The notes beneath the pieces were generated by a model that ran no database searches, was not told the origin of the DNA, and worked only from the letters and a program-made list of their open reading frames with translations. Of a stretch of 64,000 nt of DNA, positions 32,108 to 41,116 are shown piece after piece. Within the stretch, counting starts at the first letter, position 1, and every line of letters starts with the position of its first letter. Source of the stretch: Corella eumyota (Eukaryota; Chordata; Ascidiacea; Phlebobranchia; Corellidae); the NCBI GenBank assembly GCA_963082875.1, contig OY720097.1, forward strand, positions 6,518,501 to 6,582,500. The letters are read 5' to 3'. Position numbers and translations under genes: made by a program.

Positions 32108-32762
32108 AGGTAATTTTTATTTTGGGTTTAATCAGGTCACGTGATATTTTTGGCCAATGAGATTGCATAAAAATTTTTTGAAAAAAAATTAAAAATTTTA
32201 AATCGAAAAATAATTGTTGTGTTAGAATCGCACAGGTCCAATTACCGTGTTTACAAAATATTTTTCGAAAATATTAATATTCATAAAAGTTATGAAACTT
32301 TTATTAAAAATTTATGAAATCTCAAAACCTAAAATTTTGTATTTTATTAGACGCGCATTGGCCTAACTAACATTCAAGATAAAACATTTCGCGAAAATTT
32401 TCAGTAAAACAAAAGTTTGAGGTAATTTTTATTTTGGTTTTCATTAGATCACGTGATATTTTTGGCCAATGATATTGCATACAAATTTTTTGAAAAAAAA
32501 TAAAAAATTTTAAATCGAAAAATAATTGTTGTGTTAGAACCGCACAGGTCCAATTACCGTGTTTACAAAATATTTTTCTAAAATATTAATATTCATAAAA
32601 GTTATAAAACTTTTATTAAAAATTTATGAAATCTCAAAACCTAAAATTTTGTATTTTATTAGACGCGCATTGGCCTAACTTACATTCAAGATGAAACATT
32701 TTGCGAAAATTTTCAGTAAAACAAAAGTTTGAGGTAATTTTTATTTTGGGTTTAATTAGGTC

Positions 32763-33085
32763 AAAAGTCGCGCGAACAATTCAATGTACGCGAAAAAAAA
32801 ATGTTTTTTTGTTCTTTTAATTATTTTCAAAAATTTCTTTATCTTGAGCATTAGTTATACCAAAACAGTTCTAAAAAAATTTAAAAATCAATGTCATAAA
32901 TTTGTCATAACTCTCGGAAATATTAATGCTTGCTAAAAAATTTTTGCAAGCACGGCTGAACAGTGCGGTTTTATTGGTATAGTTATCTTTTGATTTAAAA
33001 TAAAAAAAAATTTTTAAAACTTTTTTACTAGTGTGTTAGGTCTCGTGATCATATGACCAGCCCTATGTACGCAAAATACAAAAAA
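32763..33085 (-). repeat. Strongly diverged inverted satellite unit
   Basis: Read on the minus strand, this stretch follows the order of landmarks of the monomer: a GATCACGAGACC-like equivalent of the E-box area, a TTTTATTTTAAATC stretch, ACCGCAC, an AGTTATGAC element, then TAACTAATGCTCAAGATAAAG matched to the usual TAACTAACATTCAAGATAAAA. Similarity is patchy, so this is an old relative, placed head-on against the direct array at its right edge. Confidence 0.65.
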
Positions 33086-33114
33086 TGAATGGTAAGTTGA
33101 TTAATTTGAGTAGT

Positions 33115-33195
33115 CTAAGTTGGGAACCAAACCTCGGAACTCAGTACTGAGAGTTGTGGGCTTTTCGCACTGAACTAACTGCCACGATCTATCAA
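33115..33195 (-). mobile_element. tRNA-like SINE head or tRNA pseudogene
   Basis: On the minus strand the sequence reads TAGTTCAGTGCGAAAAGC (A-box-like) followed about 40 bases later by GAGGTTTGGTTCCC (B-box-like), the spacing of an RNA polymerase III internal promoter. No clean cloverleaf or 3' tail was made out, so it is more likely a SINE head or tRNA fossil than an active tRNA gene. Confidence 0.5.
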
Positions 33196-33264
33196 TGATG
33201 CAAAATTGTATACATAGCTTAAGTAAGTTACAAAATAATAAAAAATTCTTTGTAATAATAAAAA

Positions 33265-35300
33265 AAACTAGATTTATTTGATAAATAAAATATAGTTCGA
33301 AAATATTTGATTATTTTTAACATAAATTTTTATAAATAAAAAAAGATATGCATAAACATTAACTCAGAATATTACAAACCTTTGATTTTTAATAAACAAA
33401 CAAGCATTTATATATATAATACAAACAAAAACTAATATTTAACCCAGTTTTAAGTTGGTGATGTTGGGATATAAATTATAGTAAATTTTAAATTCTTAAA
33501 ATTGATTTTTATTAAATAAACAACCATTTAAATATGATAAATAAACGAAAATTATTTTTCTAATATGTTTTTAAATTACTTATATTATAAAATACATCAT
33601 ACCAAATTTTTAATGCTTAATGTCGAACTTTAATTTTTAATGAACAAACCAGCATTTAAATATAAAAAACAAACAAGAATTGTTTTTTAATTTATTTTCG
33701 AATTATAAATATTATAAGATAAAACCGACCAAAATTTAAAAACCTAATATCAATCTTTAAATTTGAATAAACAAACACCCATTAATTAGTAATTAGTGAT
33801 GAAAATTCTAATTTTAATTCATTTTTGAGTTAGTAATATCATGATATACAATTGACCAAGATTTAAAAAGTTAATAACAACCCTTAAATTTTAATAAACA
33901 AACACCTATTAATTAGTAATTAGTGATAAAAATTAAAATTTTAATTCATTTTTGAGTTACCAATATCATGATATACAATTGACCAAGATTTAAAAAATTA
34001 ATAAAAAACTTTAAATTTTAATAAATAAACACTTATTAATTAGTAATTGGTAATAATTAAATGTTGTAAATAGGAGAATAAACACATAATCTGATAATAA
34101 ACAACATACTAAAATTTCAGATTTTTAAATTCTAAGGAACTAAAGTTATCTTCTTTCAAAATTGGGACTAGAAAGAATAAAAATAATAATAATAATAAAA
34201 ACTAGATTTATTTGATAAACAAAATATGGTTCGAAATAATTTGATTATGTTTAGCATAAATTTTAATAAATGAAAAAAGATATGCGTAAACATTTACTAA
34301 GACTAATACATATCTTTGATTTTTAATAAACAAACAAGTATTCAAATATATTATACATACAAAAATTAATATTTTAACCGAGTTTTAAGTTGTTAATATC
34401 AGGATACACATTAGACTAAATTTTAAATTCCTAAAATTGATTTTTGATTTTTAATAAATAAACAAGCATTTACATATATGATAAACAAACAAAAATTATT
34501 TTTTAAATATGTTTTTTAACTACTTATATTATAGAATACCCTATTAAATTTTAAATACTTAATGTCGAACTTCAATTTTAAATAAACAAACAATAATTTA
34601 AATATAATAAACAAACAAAAATTAAATTTTTTATCTATTTTTGAGATACTGCTATCATGATATACAATAGACCAAGATTTAAAAAAGCAATAACAATCTT
34701 TAAATTTTAATAAACAAACACCTATTAATTAGTAACTAGTAATAAAAATCAAAATTTTAATTCGTTTTTGAGTTACTAATATCATGATATACAATTGACC
34801 AAAATTTAAAAAGTTAATAACAACCTTTAAATTATAATAAATAAACACCTATTAATTAGTAATTAGTGATTAAAATTAAAATTTTAATTTATTTTTGAGT
34901 TACCAATATCATGATATACAATTGACCAAAATTTAAAAAGTTAATAACAACCTTTAAATTATAATAAATAAACACTCATTAATTAGTATTTAGTGATTAA
35001 AAATTAAAATTTTAATTTAGTTTTGAGTTACTAATATCATGATATACAATTGACCAAAATTTAAAAAGTTAATAACAACCTTTAAATTATAATAAATAAA
35101 CACCTATTAATTAGTAATTAGTGATAAAAATTAAAATTTTAATTCATTTTTGAGTTACTGATATCATGATATACAATTGACCAAGATTTAAAAAATAAAT
35201 AACAAACTTTAAATTTTAATAAATAAACACTTATTAATTAGTAATTAGTGATAATTAAATGTTGTAAATAGGAGAATGAAAACATAATCTGATAATAAAC
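33265..35300 (+). repeat. AT-rich ~127 bp tandem repeat, itself duplicated
   Basis: The motif CATGATATACAATTGACC recurs with the ATG at 33841, 33968, 34784, 34911, 35039 and 35166, and a variant at 34657, a 127-128 bp period. Each unit also carries ATTAATTAGTAATTAGTGAT and AATAAACAAACACC-like parts. More degenerate units extend left to about 33,265. The whole block occurs twice: 33,265-34,195 and 34,196-35,400 both open with AAAACTAGATTTATTTGATAA and close with ACTAAAG(T/A)TATCTTCTTTC and an AAT microsatellite, but the second has more 127 bp units. Sequence is unlike the 311 bp satellite. Confidence 0.9.
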
Positions 35301-35380
35301 AACATACTAAAATTTCAAATTTTTAAATTCTAAGGAACTAAAGATATCTTCTTTCAAAATTGGAACTAGAAAAAATAAAA

Positions 35381-35400
35381 ATAATAATAATAATAATAAG
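35381..35400 (+). repeat. AAT trinucleotide microsatellite
   Basis: A short run of AAT repeats closes the second 127 bp repeat block; a shorter equivalent run lies near 34,183-34,200 at the end of the first block. Confidence 0.75.
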
Positions 35401-35449
35401 TATAATGACAATAACAATATGTTTCGAAATCTAAGATTTCGAACCATAA

Positions 35450-36200
35450 TAATTTTCAGTATAACAAAAGTTTGAGCTATTTTATTTTGAGTTTAATTAG
35501 GTCACGTGATATGTTTGGCCATTGATATTGCATACAATTTTTTTTTTAAATAAAAAATCTTAAATTGAGAAATAATTGTTCTGTTAAAATTGCACAGGTC
35601 CAATTAACGTGTTTACGAATTATTTAAAAAAAATATTAATATTCTAAAGAAAAAAATAATAAAAATTTTAATTTTTTGAAAAAAAATTTTGACCACCAAT
35701 ACAACAAGTCAAGCTTAAGCAAAAAAAAATATCTTTAACTTTTGTTCTACTAAATATTTTCGCGAATTTTTTTTATCTTTTATGTTAGATAGGTCAATGG
35801 CATCTAACAAAATACCAAATTTCTAGTTTTAAAATTTAGCAAAAATTCAGTAAATGTGTCATAACTTTATTAAATATTAATATTTTTTAATAATTTTTTT
35901 TTAAATACGTTATTTTGTTAGTTAAATTTTGCAAAATTATTCAGTAGCAAAAAAGTTTGATCAAATTTTTATTTTGGGTGTTATCGGGTCACGTGACCTT
36001 TTTTGGTCAGTTGTATTTGAAAACAAAATTTTTTCCAAAAATTTAAAAATTTTAAATCCAAAAAAATTGTTTCGTAAGAACGGCGGGAGCCTTATTAACG
36101 CATTTGCGATTTTTTTTTATTTTAATATTTCTAGAAGTTATGACAATTTTATTAAAAATGTACGAGATTGCAAAAATGAAATATACCTATTTTACTTCTA
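35450..36200. repeat. Three diverged satellite-like units, the middle one inverted
   Basis: 35,450-35,645 is a recognisable direct monomer piece (AAAAGTTTGAG, GGTCACGTGATATGTTTGGCC, TTGCACAGGTCCAATTAACG). 35,700-35,900 is inverted: its minus strand reads GAATTCGCG-type sequence after a TTGACCTATCTAACATAAAAG stretch corresponding to the monomer's GCATTGGCCTAACTAACATTC. 35,905-36,200 is direct again but old (GGGTCACGTGACC, AAGTTATGACAATTTTATT). An open frame at 35,929-36,201 is a by-product of this repeat and not a gene. Confidence 0.7.
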
Positions 36201-36632
36201 ATTTGTTTAATTATACTGAGGCATATTAAACAGTTATTGCTTCTAGAAATTCAGATAATTCTAACTTAGCAAACTTATAACCTTCTGTATTTGGTTTTTA
36301 AAGTAAAAAACTTGTAGTTTTTAATATTATTGTAAATGAATTTTTTCTGTTCTATTCCATTTTTCTCACATGTAAATTTTTATTGCCTAATTTTTATTAG
36401 TCATTGCGTTACTACATTTCACAATATCTGCATTTGGTTTCTAACAGTTTAGAACAATTATAAGGTAAATTAAACTAGATGATTACATAATATCTTGCGT
36501 TTTAACAGATGTAGTCAAGGAATTTAGTACCTCCTAGAAATAAAAAAATAATCGTAAATCGTAGCATATAGTGTTTAATATTATATTAGCAACGAAAAAA
36601 AATTAAATTTATATTCAAATTATTATGTTAAT
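36201..36632. other. 3' flank of the two-domain secreted gene
   Basis: AT-rich, no gene. On the minus strand it holds two AATAAA signals (36,384-36,379 and 36,398-36,393), about 240 bases past the stop of the gene that ends at 36,633, which may set its 3' end. Confidence 0.5.
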
Positions 36633-37705
36633 TTACCTTTCCCAAACAATGTCTAATCTGTAAACATCATTTGCCCATGGGCCACCTTTGCCATTACTAC
36701 AAGACGAGGAATGCCCGTACTTCTTGTAGGTATGAACTGCGTTACGCGCCGATGCGCACCAACCACCATCTTGCACGGCAATGATGTCATACCCATGTGA
36801 AAGCGCAACGTCGGTGCACTTGTGAATAGAGTCTTCACGACTCTTATAGTTATCAGTAAGAAGGGGGTCAGAACCGTCCAACGGGGAGACTGCACGATTA
36901 CTCGTATCGGCCCAACAACCAAGGTGTATAAGTTGAACTAAAACAAAAAACATTGACAAAAAACATTGACAAAAAACTAATAAAGTTATGCAGTCAACCT
37001 GTGCATATTGCATAAAGGTATAAATCTTAAATCATAATGACGTTTTGTGCAGTAATTAGATGGTTTATGGCCAAAATTTAATAGATTTAAAAAATTTAAT
37101 ATAAAGATAAAATTACATAATGTTGAATATAATACCTTTAGCAATGTACTTAATTTCGTACACTTGGTTTGCCCATGGTCCACCTAAACCATTTGATTTA
37201 CAATCGTTGGATACGCCGTATTTTTGGTATGTACTTATTGCATTGTCCGAGCTAGCACACCAACCTCCGTTCTAAAAAAAATTGTTTAAACATTCAAGTC
37301 TTTCCGTTTACTTATTCACGTATTGCTTCTTCTTTTAATTTTTAATAGGTTTAAAAATTTAAATATAATTTAAATAAGATTTTTAACAAACTTACCTGGA
37401 CTGCAAACATGCCGTTGTTATGGTTATTAGCAACCCGAGCACACTTCAGCAATGCCTTTTTTCTATTTGGGTATTCGCCATCCAATATTGGGTCTCCTTC
37501 CCGCGTTGGTATAGCTCGGTTACTTGTATCTTTCCAACAACCCAACTCATTGTAAGTTGCTAAATACAAAAAAAAACGGTTAAATTTTGCAAAAAAGGTT
37601 AAAAAACACAATATTACTTTACATATACTTACCATAGTAATACGTATAAGCGTGCGCAGCAAAAATCTGCATAGCTACAATTACGCAAACTAAGACAATT
37701 CTCAT
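36633..37705 (-). CDS. Secreted protein with two four-cysteine GCW domains
   Basis: Exons on the minus strand are 37705-37633, 37559-37396, 37271-37136 and 36937-36633, all with GT/AG ends and matching phases; the product is 225 residues. Residues 1-19 are a classic signal peptide ending AAHA. Two homologous ~95-residue domains follow. Each begins LGCW.DTSNRA and ends GGPWAN.VY, with NGGWCAS or DGGWCAS in the middle. Cysteines are at 32, 64, 84, 103 and 132, 165, 185, 204, so two disulfides per domain are likely. There is no membrane anchor. I recall similar domains in proteins of marine invertebrates but do not know an accepted name or function, and none is proposed. Domain 1 is split by an intron before NGGWC, whereas domain 2 lies on one exon. 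A TATA box lies 76 bases upstream of the ATG. The gene is alone, between the satellite edge and a repeat-rich intergenic stretch. Confidence 0.92.
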
Positions 37706-37780
37706 TTTAATTTTCTAAGGCGAAAAACGTACTTATTACCGACTTTAGGTGCAAATGAAAATTGACTTCGTGTTAAGGGT

Positions 37781-37787
37781 TTATATA
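37781..37787 (-). promoter_or_regulatory. TATA box of the GCW-domain gene
   Basis: TATATAA on the minus strand inside CCTATATAAACC, 76 bases upstream of the ATG at 37,705. That leaves room for a ~45 base 5' UTR, a normal TATA-to-start geometry. Confidence 0.7.
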
Positions 37788-37829
37788 GGCCTAGTTTAAG
37801 ATTTATGGTTTATGGCCCTTCTTGGAAAC

Positions 37830-39320
37830 GTTAGTCAATAAACGAAGAACTCGACATTGTTTGTGAATCTACTCAAAGTAGAATTCGAGGATCAATTTAA
37901 TTAACATTTAAAACGCTTGTCAGCACGTACGCAAAAATATGCTAGCTTTGTGAAGGCGGTCGATTATGTTAAAACAAAATATGGCACTACAACTTTTTGA
38001 TATAATTCTGGGTTTATTGTAATAAAAAACACTAACCAAAAAGAACATATTTTTTATTTAACAATTTTTTTCTAAATAAAGGTCAGAAAGAAAGTTTTGG
38101 AAAATATTGGTCATATTGAGTAGCCTTCTAGGCTACAAATTTTGTTGCTTATTCGTTTATCATTGGATTAAAGTTGTTTTGAAATTGGGCACATTACCTT
38201 AGAAATACATGTTATATTTTACATATTTTTGGAGTAGCGAATTTAACATATATTTAAATCATATAATTGCTAAAATATATTAAAAACAATTAACTTAAAG
38301 GAAAGCAAACAATAAGAATAAAATATTTTTAACAAGATCAAAAAAAAATAGAAGAATTTCTAGATAAAACTAATATGATAAAACATTATTCCAATTTTAA
38401 AAGTTTTTTTTTAAGTTAAAATAAATTCTTTTAGTAGTTTGAAAGTGTACTCTACTTTTTGAATATTAGTCATGTTATTTATTTGGCAGAAAGGGTTCCT
38501 GCAAAATAAGACGTTCGAAAGGGAACCTTTGTCAATATATTTAGAACTAGTCATTGTTTGCGTTGGTTTTCTTAAGTAAATTTTAACAAAGTCGTTAGTA
38601 TAGTTTCTTGGAAGTAGGATCTAAAGATTTACAGACAAACACCCACGCTAAAATCTGTTGGCTTTATGAAGGTTGTTTGTTTTTTAAATTTATTAAACTA
38701 CACGTTTGACCTTTTTTTTAATTATCCATTTCTACACCACCCCCCTTGAAAAATGGCTTATCATTTTTTTTAAAATGTCGACATAATTTTTTAATTAAAA
38801 GTTGTTCTAAAATTTCAATTTTTAGAAATATTACCATTCGGTAAAATGGATTTCGGTAAGGGCCTAGGCAAAAATAAGAGATATCTATACAAAAAATAAT
38901 AAACTAGCGTTAACTATTTTTAAAACTTTGTTACTTGTGTGAAAATTCTCATAAATTTTAAGATGATGTTTAAAAAAAATCTAAATCAGTATTAAAGTTC
39001 TATTTGTATCATAATTTCACAGACTTGTTTTTTTTGCTCTAAAAGGCACCCTTTGTCAAAAAAATTAAAACCTGTCATGGTTTGCGTTTTGTTTTAAGTA
39101 AGTCTTAACAAAGTCGTTAAAATAGTTTCTTGGAATTAGGATATAAAGATTTACATACTGGCATGCTCGCTAAAGTATGCTAGCTTCATAGAAGCGGGTT
39201 GTTTATTTAGAAAATAAAACTGCACCTTTGACATATTTAATATAACTTAATTTATCGTTTTTAAATAGAAAAACACCAGCAATAATATTTTCTATTAACC
39301 ATTTCTACACCACCTTCTGG
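37830..39320. repeat. Three diverged direct copies of an unnamed repeat
   Basis: Copies lie at about 37,830-37,995, 38,490-38,745 and 39,030-39,320. Shared parts are CTTGGAAACG or TTCTTGGAA, AACAAAGTCGTTA, GGAT.TAAAGATTTACA, a TATGCTAGCTT..T.GAAG segment and CCATTTCTACACCACC. The copies are only partly alike, so the duplications are old. They contain no open frame of note and no terminal repeats that I can see. Confidence 0.65.
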
Positions 39321-41116
39321 AAATCGACCTTTCCAAGTAAAAACAAAATCGACCTAAATTTTGTGAATTTAAGTTTTTAGAAATAAATCTGTTCGGTAAA
39401 ACGAATTTTAGCAATGTGCAATGTGTCTTTTAAGTCAGGTTCTAGCACGAACAGTGTAAGTTGGAAATGCGGGCAGATACGCTTATTAAGACAGATTCCT
39501 ACGCATACAGCGCCACCTACCTTTTAAACTAAATTACTTTTGTGAAAATCCTTTTAAATTATGAAATCATTTTTATAAAAAAAAAAATAATTTAAATCTT
39601 AGTCTGTATTAAAGTTATGTCGACAAGCAGTATTTTACAATGAAAAGATTTTGGTAATCAAAATTTAAACAATTTATTCCAGAGTAAGGTTAAAAACAGT
39701 AACTTTAAACAATTTATTTAAAAGTAAATATAAACTTACCTTTTGGATTATTAAAACTTCGTCCAACTTGATTTAAATATTGGTCTCTTTCTACCATAAA
39801 GTTTTGTGTTGCACAGGGAATAATTATTAGATTATGAATTAATTTACATTTCTAAAAAATAATTAGTAATGTGTTAAGTTCTATAAATTGTTCTCTGTTT
39901 CTTATCTGGTATGTTTGATAGATTGTTAACAACATCTACCTACACGCTTGTATTAATTAGACAACACCCTTGTAAACGGACCTTTTATGGCCACATCAAT
40001 ATTCTGTATATAAAAGGAATATAAATGCATTTACAATTACTGGCCCCTTCAAATCTTATACTGTCTGCATTTCCTTTTTTATATAATATTTCATCAATTT
40101 TTTTTTATTTCCTAATCCTTCTTATGAACGCAATCAAAAAGTGTTGTTACATGTTTGGGATAAACCATTGACGCTCAAACTAATCATTTTTGTTGTATTT
40201 CTCTTTGGTTCTTAATTGTTTACCTTACTAAATCAAGTTGCCCTATTTTGTTTTGTAAAGCGAACAATTATTTTTCGTTCGACCGAACCGGACTAAGGCA
40301 AAATGCACAGTTATCGCTTTCAGCAATTAGCTTTTTGAATCTAGCTAACTTTTTATTGTTTTGTATTTAGTTTATCAAACCAAAACTTGCAATTTTGCTA
40401 TTAATGTGAACAATAAAAATATTTTTTTATTTTGAAGTAAGATAAGAATAGTTTAGTAGTTTTTGATGACATTTATGTCACTGGGCGTTATCCTTTAAAG
40501 TTTCTCCTAAATTAACTTGTTTCATCTCAAACATCTGTGCTTATTAAAATGTTATTGAGCACTGGATATAAAAAACATGGTTTTTATTACTTTTTGGAAA
40601 ATAAGATGGTAAACGATGCGCGTTTGCAAATAAAAATAAAAATCGCGTAGTTACTGTTGGTATGTTATATGAAGCTTATTTAACCACAAAAAGTTATATT
40701 AAGTCGATTTTAATACCATCGTTAAGAAAATTCCTTTATTAACTTGGTAGTAAAGTACTAAAGACGCTATAAAAATAACCGTTTTCATAGGAAATTGAAT
40801 TAATAAACACAGAATTAAAAACCTACGCAAATGTTTGATGATATATTTATTAGATGATATAATTTATGATAATTTTCAATAGTTAGAAACTATAACAAAG
40901 TGACCTTTTTTATAGTGTAGTTTGATATAATTTGCAAAATTTAGTAAAACAGCGACATCTAATTTTTATACCGAATTACTTTTGGGAAATCCCCATAATT
41001 TCAAGCATGATTTAATAAAAAAAAACATTATTTTTTTAAGAAAAAGTTAAAAGTAAATTGGAAAGTTATCCGTGTTATTTGCACAAATTTGTTTTTGGTT
41101 CACTGCTACGCTAAAA
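39321..41116. other. Intergenic upstream of OXA1L
   Basis: AT-rich sequence apart from one possible minus-strand exon at 39,740-39,797 (separate entry). A TATATAAAAGG element on the plus strand near 40,006 looks like a TATA box, but no open frame of useful length follows it. No tRNA or further repeat was recognised. Confidence 0.5.
39740..39797 (-). CDS. Possible orphan first coding exon
   Basis: On the minus strand an ATG at 39,797 opens 19 codons (MVERDQYLNQVGRSFNNPK) and stops at a perfect AAAG|GTAAGT donor. The peptide is not AT-composition noise in look, with charged and polar residues, but I do not recognise it and found no phase-matched acceptor exon downstream. It could be the first exon of an unrecognised gene or chance. 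Confidence 0.25.

Larger units (their letters stand above)
4765..32762 (+). repeat. Satellite array, ~311 bp monomer, about 90 direct copies
   Basis: Successive GTCACGTGAT landmarks sit at 5350, 5661, 5973, 6285 and 6595, giving a 310-312 bp period that continues to 32,762. All monomers run in the same direction. Monomers at the left edge (about 4,765-5,350) are the most diverged, and the array stops abruptly at 32,762 inside a monomer just after TTAATTAGGTCA. Each typical monomer contains palindromes TCACGTGA (for example 5351-5358), TTCGCGAA (5290-5297), TTGGCCAA and AATATTAATATT, plus A- and T-tracts. Neighbouring and distant monomers share private variants, showing repeated unequal exchange. 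I see no transposase, target-site duplication or real gene inside. The family name is not known to me; copy number may be under-collapsed by assembly. Confidence 0.97.

Noticed and set aside
4765-32762. CRISPR array or a bacterial repeat system
   Set aside because: Repeats are 311 bp with no unique spacers, in an animal gene context.
4765-32762. CENP-B box inside the satellite
   Set aside because: I looked for a TTCG....A..CGGG-type core and did not see one in the monomers read.
35929-36201. 90-codon plus-strand frame
   Set aside because: Coincides with an old satellite-like unit; no protein resemblance.
36653-36922. 89-codon minus-strand frame
   Set aside because: Shifted-frame shadow of the last exon of the GCW-domain gene.
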